Shown: positions 36,846-45,261 of the stretch, piece after piece
How positions within the stretch are numbered: the stretch's first letter is position 1
Layout of the letters: the number at the start of each line of letters is the position of its first letter
NCBI RefSeq assembly: GCF_019968905.1
Contig: NZ_CP079946.1
Location: 4,030,001 to 4,094,000 of the forward strand
Source of the DNA: Corallococcus sp. EGB
GTDB lineage: Bacteria; Myxococcota; Myxococcia; Myxococcales; Myxococcaceae
Direction of reading: 5' to 3'
Length of the DNA stretch: 64,000 bases
Position numbers and translations under genes: made by a program
Notes under the pieces: generated by a model
What the model saw: only the letters and a program-made list of their open reading frames with translations
The model's database searches: none
What the model was told of the DNA's origin: nothing

Positions 36846-38003
36846 TCAGCGGAAGGGCCCCGTCACCTCGAAGGTGATGCCATTGCCGCTGGCGCCGGTG
36901 GTGCCGCGCTGCGAGCTGAAGTACAGCCGCTTGCCATCCGGGCTGAACGCGGGGCCGGTGATCTCCGACGCGTTGTGCCCCACCAACTGGAGGAACGGCG
37001 CCACCACCCTGTCCGGCGTGATGAGGCAGAGCTCCAGGTTGCCGCCGTCCTCGGCCACGTAGATGTCGCCCGAGCGCGCCACCGTCACGTTGTCCACGCC
37101 GGTCAGCGGTGAGTTCGCGTAGAGGTCGTCGTCGTAGATGATCTCCAGCCGTGCCGTGGCGGGCGTGTACGCCCACACGCGGTTGTCCCCCTTGGTGGTG
37201 AAGTAGATGACGCCGCTGTCGTACCAGCAGCCCTCGCCCCCGTTGAACACGGTGGACTGGGATGCGTTGGACTGCTGCGACGCCGGCTGCGCCGGGGACA
37301 CCGTCACCCAGCTCACCGCTGCGCCGGTGAGCGGATCCCCCGTCACCTTTGCCACGGCCAGCGTGCCCGTACTCAGCGAGGGGTATGCGGAAGGGGTGAA
37401 GCGGTAGAAGCGCCCGCTCGTGCTGTCCTCGGTGAGGTAGAGCCGCCGCTCCACTGGATCCACCGCCACGGCCTCGTGCGCGAAGGTGCCCAGCGCCGGC
37501 CGCACCGAGCCCTGGGACGGGCGCAGCGGGTCGCATTCCCAGACGCGGCCTCCGCTGTATTCCTCGCACGACAGCCACGTCTGCCACGGCGTGGGCCCGC
37601 CCGCGCAGTTGCTGCGTGTGCCAGACAGGATGCGGTACGCGTCCACCACCGCGCCGCTGCCGTCGAAGCGCAGCGCGCTGGCGCCGCCGGAGGTCATCTC
37701 GCTGTTGGACACGTACACCCAGCCGCCATCCCCGCTGGGGAAGCACGTGCCGCCGTCGGGCGCCGCGTGCCACGTGTAGCCCGTGGAGGCCACAGCGCTC
37801 CCCGAGCGCGCGACGATGCGGGACGTAAAGCCCGCGGGGAGCCGCACGCCCCGGGCATCCGCTGTTCCCGCCAGCGCGCCGTAGGGCCCGGGGCCGGGCT
37901 TCGCGGGGGCGGCGTAGGCGTTGCGCCAGAACGCGGGGCCCAGGACGAGGGCTCCACCTCCCAGCGCGGAGAGTCGAAGGAAGTGACGACGGTCCGGGCG
38001 CAT
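36846..38003 (-). CDS. PhoX/DUF839-like beta-propeller protein, Tat-exported
   Basis: 385 residues. The N-terminus MRPDRRHFLRLSALGGG is a twin-arginine signal (RRHFLR), ending AYA. The body matches the PhoX/DUF839 family: GYTWHAAPDGGTCFPSGDGG, SCEEYSGGRVWECDP, TFAHEAVAVDPVERRLYLTE and IYFTTKGDNRVWAY. PhoX enzymes are Ca/Fe alkaline phosphatases; this protein is shorter than PhoX, so a phosphatase activity is only possible. ATG 38003 has GGAGGAG upstream. It is convergent with the Cys-rich gene. Confidence 0.88.
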   Translation of the reverse strand: MRPDRRHFLRLSALGGGALVLGPAFWRNAYAAPAKPGPGPYGALAGTADARGVRLPAGFTSRIVARSGSAVASTGYTWHAAPDGGTCFPSGDGGWVYVSNSEMTSGGASALRFDGSGAVVDAYRILSGTRSNCAGGPTPWQTWLSCEEYSGGRVWECDPLRPSQGSVRPALGTFAHEAVAVDPVERRLYLTEDSTSGRFYRFTPSAYPSLSTGTLAVAKVTGDPLTGAAVSWVTVSPAQPASQQSNASQSTVFNGGEGCWYDSGVIYFTTKGDNRVWAYTPATARLEIIYDDDLYANSPLTGVDNVTVARSGDIYVAEDGGNLELCLITPDRVVAPFLQLVGHNASEITGPAFSPDGKRLYFSSQRGTTGASGNGITFEVTGPFR

Positions 38004-38167
38004 CCGTGCTCCTCCAGGCAGAAGCGGAACAATGGGAGCGCGCAGCTTCACGTCCGCCGGCCCCTGGTGTCGCCACGTCGGCGTGAGAACGGGTTGACAG
38101 GCGCGTCACGGCGATGGGGGCAGGGTGGGTGGCGGTGCGGCGCGCGGAGGTGTTATCGCAGGGGGCC

Positions 38168-38650
38168 ATGCGCTCTCGCCTCGCGCCGCTCGTCGCCTCC
38201 GCGTTGCTCGTTCCCGTGCTGACAGGCGCGTGCGCCAGCGGTCCATCGCAGCGTGCGGAGGAGCCCGGCGAGGAGCGCCTGCCGCGAAGGAGCCCCATGA
38301 ATCCGGATGACCCCTCCCTCAAGCGCGGTGAGGCGCTGTTGCGCCATGGCACCGGCCGCGACGCGGTCCTGCCTGCCGAGCCGGCTCCCGCCGTGCAGGA
38401 CCTCGGAGCCCGAGCAGGGTTCGGCCAGACCTGGACAGCGTGCTCGGCCCGGGCGTCGGTCTATCTGTTCGACGGCTACGACGAAGCAAGCCATGCGCAG
38501 GTGCGGCTGATGAAGCAGGTGCCCGAGGGAAAGCAGGGCGCCGGCACGGTCAACGGAGACTGGCTCGTGTGGGCAACCGCCGATGCGACGGACGAGGCCG
38601 GCCGCGACGTCATCGAACGGGTGGTCTCCGCCTTCGCAGGAGAGGAGTGA
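38168..38650 (+). CDS. Small lipoprotein
   Basis: 160 residues. Signal MRSRLAPLVASALLVPVLTG with lipobox LTGAC (Cys near 22). The rest is a small hydrophilic domain with VQDLGARAGFGQTWTACSAR and VYLFDGYDEASHAQVRLM. No recognised family. AGGGGG precedes ATG 38168. It may be linked to the pilin-like gene that follows. Confidence 0.75.
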   Translation: MRSRLAPLVASALLVPVLTGACASGPSQRAEEPGEERLPRRSPMNPDDPSLKRGEALLRHGTGRDAVLPAEPAPAVQDLGARAGFGQTWTACSARASVYLFDGYDEASHAQVRLMKQVPEGKQGAGTVNGDWLVWATADATDEAGRDVIERVVSAFAGEE

Positions 38651-38654
38651 GGCC

Positions 38655-38711
38655 ATGAATCAGACGACAGGGTGGGGCGCCTTCTTGCATCCGGGAGACG
38701 TGCAGGGATGA
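38655..38711 (+). other. 18-codon ORF coupled to the pilin-like gene
   Basis: ATG 38655, placed behind the very strong purine run GGAGAGGAGTGAGG, opens an 18-codon frame whose stop overlaps the next ATG (GATGA, 38708-38711). The peptide (MNQTTGWGAFLHPGDVQG) is not recognised. It may serve translational coupling only. Confidence 0.35.
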
Positions 38712-39310
38712 GCCCGCGCCCGGAGGGGGAAGGGCGTTCCGGACGGAAGGGATTCTTCATCGTCCTGGGCGTGATGGCTTGTTCGTTCCTGGGGATCGTG
38801 GCCGTCAACACGGTCCGCAACTTCGTGCGCTTCGGTCAGCGTGCCCGCGCGGCGGAGTGCAAGTCGAACCTGAGAGCCTGGTACAAGCGTCAGCAGGCCC
38901 ACTTCCGAGACACGCGCACCTACGAGCCGGTCTTCGCGAAGGTGGGTTTCGCGCCCGAGCGTAACAACCGCTATGCCTACTTCGCGGGCACGGGGCCGAT
39001 GGAGCTCCGCGGCACAGAGCGAAGCGACATCCCCGAGGGGGCGGTGGCCATCGGGGTGGACACCTTCCGGTTCACCTACCTGCGTCCCCTCGACGTGGAG
39101 GCACTTCCTCTCTCAGTGAAGGCTCGGCTCGGCGTCTCCGGCGAATGCCCCGCCTGCGACATCACCCTGGTCTGCGCGGGGAATACGGACGACGACCCGA
39201 CCCTGGACCTCTGGATCCTCTCCACCGGTCCGCTGGACCTCCAGGACGTGAACGGAGATGCCGCGGAACCCGGTGTCCCCGTGCAGCTCGTGGACGACAC
39301 CCAGGAGTGA
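38708..39310 (+). CDS. Type IV pilin-like (pseudopilin-like) membrane protein
   Basis: 200 residues from ATG 38708. One N-terminal membrane helix (FFIVLGVMACSFLGIVAVNT) is followed by RARAAECKSNLRAWYKRQQA and later ERNNRYAYF, a pattern seen in pilin-like proteins of this group. The classical prepilin peptidase site (G/F-T-x-x-E) is not obvious, so processing by PilD is uncertain. The C-terminal part holds Cys pairs (GECPACDITLVC) and an acidic tail. GTG 38672 is an alternative start. Confidence 0.7.
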   Translation: MSPRPEGEGRSGRKGFFIVLGVMACSFLGIVAVNTVRNFVRFGQRARAAECKSNLRAWYKRQQAHFRDTRTYEPVFAKVGFAPERNNRYAYFAGTGPMELRGTERSDIPEGAVAIGVDTFRFTYLRPLDVEALPLSVKARLGVSGECPACDITLVCAGNTDDDPTLDLWILSTGPLDLQDVNGDAAEPGVPVQLVDDTQE

Positions 39311-39468
39311 CGGCTTCGCCGCCGTCACTCGGTGTGGCTCGGAGCCCCTCCGCTCATGCGCGAACCACCCGCGTAGCACGCGTTCTCGGTGTGCAAGGCG
39401 CTGTGGATCGACGAGCCCTCGTACGTCCTCCAGTTCGTCTTGCTGGAGCGCGACTGAGGGAGGGGGTT

Positions 39469-39488
39469 ATATTAGGATTGACTAATAT
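39469..39488. promoter_or_regulatory. Palindromic operator ATATTAG-N6-CTAATAT
   Basis: A perfect 7-bp inverted repeat with six-base spacer sits 44 bases before the SRPBCC start and is strikingly AT-rich for this genome. TTGACT lies inside it (39479-39484) and could be a -35 element. AT-rich palindromes of this sort are typical ArsR-family operators, and the second gene downstream encodes an ArsR protein. The 39311-39468 stretch before it shows only short open frames. Confidence 0.65.
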
Positions 39489-39532
39489 GAGTGCGGACTG
39501 TAGTGATTCCGGTGAACGGAGGAGGTCCGCAC

Positions 39533-40159
39533 ATGCTTCACCAGCTCATTGGCGCCCAGTTCCGCACCTGCGTGGAACGCGATCACGAAGGCAAGCCGGC
39601 CCACGTGGTGGTCGCGCAGCGCGTGTACCCCACGGACATCGAGGACCTGTGGGACGCGGTCACCAACGCCGAGCGCATCCCGCGGTGGTTCGCGCCCGTC
39701 GAGGGAGCGCTGCACAAGGGCGGCCGCTATCAGATCAAGGGGAACGCGGGCGGGACGATCACCCGCTGTGACAAGCCCTCGGCGTTCGATCTGACCTGGG
39801 AGATGAACGGAGGGATGAGCTGGGTGACCGTCCGTCTGACGCCGGAGGGCAAGGGCACGCGGCTGACGCTCGAGCACATCGTGCACAGCGCGGACGTGGA
39901 ACAGTTCTGGAGCCAGTTCGGTCCCGGCGCCACGGGCGTGGGATGGGACCTGGGCTTCCTGGGCCTGGGCGAGCACCTCGCAACCGGCAAGGACGTGGCC
40001 GCGGAGGCCGCCGCCTCCTGGGTTGCCTCCGACGAGGCCAAGGCGTTCATGCGAGCGTGCGCCCAGGCCTGGGCCGACGCCCACGTGGCGGCCGGGGAGG
40101 CGCCGGACGTGGCACGGGGGATGGCCGAGCGCACGGCCGCGTTCTATACCGGGGGCTGA
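39533..40159 (+). CDS. SRPBCC/AHSA1-family protein
   Basis: 208 residues from ATG 39533, preceded by GGAGGAGG seven bases upstream. The domain carries the AHSA1-like pattern VAQRVYPTDIEDLWDAVTNA, RIPRWFAPVEG, GGRYQI and LEHIVH. SRPBCC proteins bind hydrophobic ligands in a helix-grip fold. About 60 extra C-terminal residues form helices. Its stop overlaps the start of an ArsR regulator by one base (TGATG). SRPBCC-ArsR pairs are a common arrangement in bacteria; the signal is unknown. Confidence 0.88.
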   Translation: MLHQLIGAQFRTCVERDHEGKPAHVVVAQRVYPTDIEDLWDAVTNAERIPRWFAPVEGALHKGGRYQIKGNAGGTITRCDKPSAFDLTWEMNGGMSWVTVRLTPEGKGTRLTLEHIVHSADVEQFWSQFGPGATGVGWDLGFLGLGEHLATGKDVAAEAAASWVASDEAKAFMRACAQAWADAHVAAGEAPDVARGMAERTAAFYTGG

Positions 40160-40488
40160 TGCACGCCTTCGACGTCCTCGGTGATCCGGTCCGCCGCCGC
40201 ATCCTGGAGCTGCTCGCGGAAGGCGAGCACGCTTCGGGTGAGGTCGTGGAGGTCATCCAGCGAGAGTTCGGCATCACCCAGTCGGCCGTCTCGCAGCACC
40301 TGAAGGTCCTGCGGGACAACGGCTTCGCCACGGTGCGGGTGGACGGCGCCCGGCGCCTCTACGCCGTGGACGCCGCGCCGCTGGCGGAGGTGGACGCCTG
40401 GCTGGACCGCTTCCGCGCGTTCTGGACGCCCAGGTTGGACGCCCTGGCTACAGAAGTCGCGCGGGGCAAGAAGAAGCGCGGCGGCTAG
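40159..40488 (+). CDS. ArsR/SmtB-family transcriptional regulator
   Basis: 109 residues, typical size. Winged-helix domain: FDVLGDPVRRRILELL, then ITQSAVSQHLKVLRDNGFATVRVDG. No Cys metal-binding site is present, so it is a non-metal ArsR, as is usual for the SRPBCC-linked type. The ATG overlaps the SRPBCC stop, so the two are co-translated. It probably autoregulates through the palindrome at 39469. Confidence 0.92.
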   Translation: MHAFDVLGDPVRRRILELLAEGEHASGEVVEVIQREFGITQSAVSQHLKVLRDNGFATVRVDGARRLYAVDAAPLAEVDAWLDRFRAFWTPRLDALATEVARGKKKRGG

Positions 40489-40523
40489 CGAGCAGGCGCG
40501 CCACGCGGGCACACCTTGTCGCT

Positions 40524-40540
40524 GGACGCGACGCGCGTCC
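40524..40540 (+). terminator. GC hairpin after arsR-like gene
   Basis: Perfect 7-bp stem GGACGCG / CGCGTCC with a 3-base loop, 36 bases past the stop. A second inverted repeat (GGGCTCC 40553 / GGAGCCC 40575) lies just before the ribosome site of the OmpA-like gene. Confidence 0.4.
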
Positions 40541-40595
40541 CTCGGCAGCCTCGGGCTCCGGCTCCCTTTCCCCTGGAGCCCAAGGAGTTCCACGA

Positions 40596-41111
40596 ATGAA
40601 GCTCAAGGCGCTCTGCATCGCCGTATCGCTGCTGGCCGTCCCGGGCGTGGCCGCCGCGCAAAGCCCTTTCGATTCCATCAAGAAGGCCGCGGGCGACGCC
40701 GGCAAGTCCACCGTCGAGAAGCGCGTCAACACGAAGCTGACGGAGGAGGCGAAGAAGAACCAGTGCAGCTTCAAGACGGGCACCGCCGAGCTGGCGCCCG
40801 GCTGCGACGCGAAGCTCAAGAAGCTGACCAACGTCCTCATCGACGCGAAGAAGCAGCTCGTCGCCGCTGGCGTCAAGAGCTACAAGTTCGAGGTCTCCGG
40901 CCACACCGACTCCACGGGTGACGCCGCGAAGAACAAGACGCTCAGCGAGCAGCGCGCGGAGACCATCGTCAAGGAGCTGGTCGCGCGCGGAATCCCCCGC
41001 GGCGAAATCACCGCCGTGGGCTACGGCTCCGAGCGCCCCCTGGAGAAGCCGGACAACACCGAGGCGAAGAAGGCGAAGAACCGCCGCTACGAGCTCCAGG
41101 TCCGGCTGTAA
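40596..41111 (+). CDS. OmpA-family peptidoglycan-binding protein
   Basis: 171 residues. Signal peptide to VAAAQ. The OmpA-like domain covers about residues 55-171: SFKTGTAELAPG, VSGHTDSTGDAAKNKTLSEQ, RAETIVKELVARGIP, GYGSERPL, KAKNRRYELQV. The Asp and Arg residues that hold diaminopimelate in this family are present. There is no barrel, so it is a soluble periplasmic tether. AAGGAG precedes the ATG. A strong hairpin follows the stop. Confidence 0.92.
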   Translation: MKLKALCIAVSLLAVPGVAAAQSPFDSIKKAAGDAGKSTVEKRVNTKLTEEAKKNQCSFKTGTAELAPGCDAKLKKLTNVLIDAKKQLVAAGVKSYKFEVSGHTDSTGDAAKNKTLSEQRAETIVKELVARGIPRGEITAVGYGSERPLEKPDNTEAKKAKNRRYELQVRL

Positions 41112-41130
41112 TCCCTCTCACGGAGGACCG

Positions 41131-41155
41131 AGGGCGGCGTCCCTGGCGCCGCCCT
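41131..41155 (+). terminator. Hairpin after OmpA-like gene
   Basis: Perfect 9-bp stem AGGGCGGCG / CGCCGCCCT with a 7-base loop, 19 bases after the stop, followed by TTGCCATT. Confidence 0.65.
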
Positions 41156-41250
41156 TGCCATTCCAGACGGGCGCACGACTAGACTCCCTCCGTGGCAGGG
41201 GGATGCCAGGAAAGGCCGTGCGAAATGAATGAGGCCGAGGTGGACCTTGC

Positions 41251-42945
41251 TCAGGGGGACCTGGGGACAAGGACGTAACCCACGTCCACGTTGCTGATGG
41301 TGGGCAGGCAGGTCGGGCTCGTTCCGGCCATGCTGGCCTTCCAGCAGAGCTGGTTGCCCGGGAGGCTGGAGACATCGAGGATGACTTCCTGGGCTCCCGC
41401 GGGGAACGTCACCGGCTGCCAGGTGGGCGTGAAGTTGCGAATGCAGAAGTCCTGGCTGTCGCACACGCGGCAGTCCGTGGCCACCGCATACGAAATGGCG
41501 GCGCTGGCATCACAACCGGAGTCCAGCGCGTCGTCCTTGCGGAAGCGCACCTGGGAGATGGCGCACCAGGGCAGCATCGTGCGGGTGCCGGGATACCTCA
41601 CGTACGACCTCACCTCGCTGCTCACGTCTCCCCGGAACTGGAAGACGGCGTCATTGAAGTCCCGGTCGCCGCCCCCGCTGAAATCCTCGAAGGCCAGGAG
41701 CCAATTCCGCGGGGTGTCGCTGGGCGCCGCCAGGATGACGTGGGGCATGTTGCCGTTGCCCGAGACAGGAACGACGCGGGCTTCCATGGGAAGCGAGGTG
41801 TTGCCGTAGGGCGCCGTCCCGAGCCGGGTCAGGGCTTCCGGGTCCAGCCAGCCGCAAAGGTTCTGGCCGGTGGCCGCGACGGCACATGCACCGCTGCGCG
41901 GGTTGGGCTGTTCGGGGAGGCACTCCTCTGAGTACGCGCATCCGATGTTGCGGGCCGCGACAGGCGACTTGCCCACGGGGTCCTGGTCCAGGTTCCACTT
42001 CGCTCTGGAGAAGAACACGGATGTGGAGGTCTTCAGGTGCAGGGTGCACTGCCCGTTGGCCGCCTTGCGCAGACACGGATACACCCGGCCCTCATCAGGG
42101 CTGGTGACGGCGTCGTTCGCGACGACCAGGTAGAAGACGAGCTCCCGTTCCGCCTTGATGGCTCCCAGGTCCACCGTCTGTCCACTCCCCGGGAAGAAGA
42201 CGGGGTGGCCCAGTCCTCGGTAGTTGTTCAATGCGTGAGCGGGCTCCAGCAGGTTGGGGATGCGCGCGTAGAGCCCATTGTCCGAGAACCCCGTCCTCGG
42301 GACGGCGACCATGTTGCTTCCCACCACGTCGACTCTCACGTCGGGGTGCGTGCCGGGGCGGGCGTCCGGCAGGAGTGCGCCGGACGTGAAGGTGCTGTCA
42401 CAGCCCTCCCTCAGCGCCAGATCGGGCTGGCTGTAGGTGAAGCCTCCCGAGGTGAAGGCCTTGTTGCAGCGCCGGGTCGCGCCCACGTATGGGCGGGCCT
42501 GGGGGCCGGTGGCGGGGGCGAGGTTGTAGATGTCCTCCTGCAGGTCCGCGATGCCATTGCCGTTGGAATCCCGCAGATTGCCATTCAGGTCGAGGTAGCC
42601 CCGCGTGATGAGCTCATCCACGTAGAGGTAGCCCAGGGAGGGGCGCGTGCCGGAGGCGTCATGCACATACGTGGCGGTCACCCGCTGGTTCACCGGGAGC
42701 ACGATGCTTTCAGCGGACGTGAGCGCCAGTGGCGGGGTGGCGCGCAGCGTCTGCTGCGGTGTGAGCGTCATCTGCTGCAGGTACTCGAAGGACTCCTCCG
42801 AGAAGGGCGGCTCCCAATCGGCTTCCAGGTCGAGATTGTAGCAACCGGGCTGCGACGTTTGGGCGCTGGCCGGTCCTGGGAACGCCACGGACAGCAAGGT
42901 GCCCCAGGCCATCAAGCCCAGGACGTGAAGGGAATGCAGGCGCAC
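41251..42945 (-). CDS. Secreted protein with DUF4114 domain
   Basis: 564 residues from GTG 42945, which has GAGGAG seven bases upstream. Signal peptide ends at ASAQ. The middle contains a Ca-binding-looking segment (DLNGNLRDSNGNGIADLQED) and a DUF4114-like core (LLAFEDFSGGGDRDFNDAVF). Several Cys pairs suggest disulfides (CAISQ, CDSQDFC). DUF4114 is found in large extracellular or adhesive proteins. No anchor is visible, so it may be released. It shares strand and neighbourhood with the O-methyltransferase gene but is separated from it by 130 bases. Confidence 0.85.
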   Translation of the reverse strand: MRLHSLHVLGLMAWGTLLSVAFPGPASAQTSQPGCYNLDLEADWEPPFSEESFEYLQQMTLTPQQTLRATPPLALTSAESIVLPVNQRVTATYVHDASGTRPSLGYLYVDELITRGYLDLNGNLRDSNGNGIADLQEDIYNLAPATGPQARPYVGATRRCNKAFTSGGFTYSQPDLALREGCDSTFTSGALLPDARPGTHPDVRVDVVGSNMVAVPRTGFSDNGLYARIPNLLEPAHALNNYRGLGHPVFFPGSGQTVDLGAIKAERELVFYLVVANDAVTSPDEGRVYPCLRKAANGQCTLHLKTSTSVFFSRAKWNLDQDPVGKSPVAARNIGCAYSEECLPEQPNPRSGACAVAATGQNLCGWLDPEALTRLGTAPYGNTSLPMEARVVPVSGNGNMPHVILAAPSDTPRNWLLAFEDFSGGGDRDFNDAVFQFRGDVSSEVRSYVRYPGTRTMLPWCAISQVRFRKDDALDSGCDASAAISYAVATDCRVCDSQDFCIRNFTPTWQPVTFPAGAQEVILDVSSLPGNQLCWKASMAGTSPTCLPTISNVDVGYVLVPRSP

Positions 42946-43076
42946 GAAGTGACTCCTCGGTGGAAGGGGCTGGCTGAATGGGACGGGCAATGCCTGACGT
43001 CATCTGACAACAGGCGGCGGGCTGGGATGTCCTGCCCGTGCAGTCGCTCACTCCGCGCGACCCGCCGCGCCGCTGC

Positions 43077-44102
43077 TCAGCCCTTCACCGCTTCGATGAT
43101 GCTGCTCCCGCTCTGGGTGGCGATGAGGCGCTCCACCTTCCAGGAGGTCGCGGTGAGCAGCGAGTAGAACTCCTCGCGGGTGCGTTCACGCCCGCTGGCG
43201 ACCACCAGCATGTTGAGGTCCATCAGGTGGGTGGGGTCCGGGTTCCGGTTGTCCGGAATCACCAGCTCCACCACGAAGAGCCGCGCGCCGGCAGGGGCGG
43301 CCTCATGGAGCCGGCGCAGGATCGTCGTGGAGACGTCGTCATCCCAGTCGTGGAGGATGTGCTTGAGCAGGTAGGCCTCGGCGGCGGGGATGCCGGGCTC
43401 GAAGAAGCTCCCGGCCACCACCTCCACCCGGTTGGCGAGTCCGCGGGACGCCAGGACGGGCTTCGCGCTCTCGGCGACCTGGGGCAGCTCGAAGAGGATG
43501 CCCCGGCAGGACGGGTGGGCGCGCAGCACCTGCGCCAGCAGGTCGCCGTGGCTTCCTCCAATGTCCGCCACGCGCGCGAAGCGGGCGAAGTCGACGTGGT
43601 GCGCCACCTCGCTGGACACCATCTCGGACCAGTTCCCCATGGACCTGGCGAAGTGCTCCGCCTCCTCGGGGTTGCGCGCGAAGTGTTCCCAGATGTCGCA
43701 GCCGAGCGCGGCCTGCACCGGAGAACTCCCGGTGCGGATCGCGTCGGTGAGACGCCCCCAGGGCAGCCAGTGCGACGGGCTGGCTTGGGTGATGGCCAGC
43801 TCCCGCAGCGAGCCGGGGACGTTCGAGCACAGGCCTTCGCCCATGGCCGTCAGCGCGAAGGTCCGCTCGGCGAAGGCCACGAAGAGGCCCGCGGCGAGGC
43901 CGCCGCGCATCAGCCGGAACAAGGCGTCCGGGTGGACTCGCAGCTCGGCCGCCAGCGAATCACTGTCGCGAGGACCTCCCGCGAGCTTGTCCGCGATCCC
44001 CAGCAGCGCCACCGTGCCAACGACCTGGGTGCGCCAGTAGCTTGTGATGGCCGCGTGCAACTGCTGCGTGGGGGACGGTGTTTCGCCGAGCGTGGAGTCC
44101 AT
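43077..44102 (-). CDS. SAM-dependent O-methyltransferase
   Basis: 341 residues. N-terminal winged-helix dimerisation domain (1-90: WRTQVVGTVALLGIADKLAG). The SAM motif is ADIGGSHGDLLAQVLRAHP, and LLKHILHDWDDD is the catalytic His region of plant- and polyketide-type O-methyltransferases; the terminal segment includes GRERTREEFYSLL. The family methylates small aromatic or polyketide substrates. No biosynthetic neighbours are seen, so the substrate is unknown. Confidence 0.92.
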   Translation of the reverse strand: MDSTLGETPSPTQQLHAAITSYWRTQVVGTVALLGIADKLAGGPRDSDSLAAELRVHPDALFRLMRGGLAAGLFVAFAERTFALTAMGEGLCSNVPGSLRELAITQASPSHWLPWGRLTDAIRTGSSPVQAALGCDIWEHFARNPEEAEHFARSMGNWSEMVSSEVAHHVDFARFARVADIGGSHGDLLAQVLRAHPSCRGILFELPQVAESAKPVLASRGLANRVEVVAGSFFEPGIPAAEAYLLKHILHDWDDDVSTTILRRLHEAAPAGARLFVVELVIPDNRNPDPTHLMDLNMLVVASGRERTREEFYSLLTATSWKVERLIATQSGSSIIEAVKG

Positions 44103-44269
44103 GGCGTGACTCTAATCCCGTTTCTTTCAGCCGGCGCCCCATTGCCTGCGGTGGGGTGCCGGCTGGATTTGACCCGGGATGCGACTGGCGGATGACGCCT
44201 CCCGCCGTCCCTCCGGCGCGGCTCAGCGTCTAGCTGGGGCGGATTTCGTGGCGGACTTGTCCGCGCGTG

Positions 44270-45097
44270 TCAGCGTCCCTGGAAGCGGGGCGGGCGGCGC
44301 TCGGCGAACGCGGAGAAGGCCTCCGCGAAGTCGTGCGATTGGAGGAAGGCCGAGTTCCACACCGCCACGTAGCGCAGCCCGTCCGCGATGGATTTGTCCG
44401 CGCAGTACTCCATCACCTGCTTGGCGCCCTGGACCACGAGCGGCGGGTTGTCCGCGATGCGCCGCGCCGTCGCGCGGGCCTCCGTGAGCAGGGCCTCGGG
44501 GGAGGGGAAGACCTCGTTGACCAGGCCCATGCGCAGCGCGCGCGCCGCGTCCACGTCGCCGCCGGTGTAGGCCAGCTCGCGCGTGTTCCCCTCGCCAATG
44601 ATGCGCGGCAGCCGCTGGAGCGCGCCCAGGTCCGCGACGATGCCGACCTTCACCTCGCGCAGGGAGAACTTCGCCTCCTGCGAGCAGTACCGGAAATCAC
44701 ACGCGGCGATGAGGTCCATGCCCCCGCCAATGCACCAGCCATGCACCGCGGCGATGACGGGCTTCCTGCACCGGGCCAGCCCCTCCGTCGCCTGCTGCAT
44801 GTCGCCAATCAGCTTCAAGAGCTTGCCGCGCTCCAACGCCAGGTTGCTCTCGCCGGCGAGCAGCGGCCCCAGGGACTCCATCATCCCCATCAGGTCCAGG
44901 CCGTAGGTGAAGTTCTGGCCTTCGCCCCGCACCAGCACCACGCGCACGGCGTCGTCGGAGTCCAGCGCGCGGAGCACCTCGGGCATCTCCCGCCAGAAGT
45001 CGGGGCCCATGGCGTTGCCCTTGCCCGGCCCGGTGAGCACCACCTCGGCGACCCCGTCGCCCTTCTCGATGCGCAATGACTTGTATGTGCCGTCCAT
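44270..45097 (-). CDS. Enoyl-CoA hydratase/isomerase, delta3,5-delta2,4-dienoyl-CoA isomerase-like
   Basis: 275 residues from ATG 45097 (AGGAGG upstream). Crotonase fold with HGWCIGGGMDLIAACDFRYC (oxyanion hole) and REVKVGIVADLGALQRLPRI. The acidic residues of dienoyl-CoA isomerases are kept: Asp in ACDFRYC, Glu in REV and Asp in VADLG, as in the mammalian ECH1 family. So beta-oxidation of unsaturated fatty acids with odd double bonds is likely. No fatty-acid operon surrounds it. Confidence 0.9.
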   Translation of the reverse strand: MDGTYKSLRIEKGDGVAEVVLTGPGKGNAMGPDFWREMPEVLRALDSDDAVRVVLVRGEGQNFTYGLDLMGMMESLGPLLAGESNLALERGKLLKLIGDMQQATEGLARCRKPVIAAVHGWCIGGGMDLIAACDFRYCSQEAKFSLREVKVGIVADLGALQRLPRIIGEGNTRELAYTGGDVDAARALRMGLVNEVFPSPEALLTEARATARRIADNPPLVVQGAKQVMEYCADKSIADGLRYVAVWNSAFLQSHDFAEAFSAFAERRPPRFQGR

Positions 45098-45261
45098 CCG
45101 TTCCCTCCTGGCGAAGTGTGCGGACGGCACTTGAGCAGATACCGCGGCGTCGACCGTGGGTGTTTTGATGGCGCTGCAATTGTCCGCCCTGCGTCGACAT
45201 TGAGTTCATCCACTATGTAGCTTTGCAGGAGTAGCGCGGCAGCCGTGCAAGGCAGGCACTC

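Noticed and set aside
38094-38122. Perfect TTGACA before the small lipoprotein gene
   Set aside because: No AT-rich -10 element at the right distance; a single six-base match is not enough.
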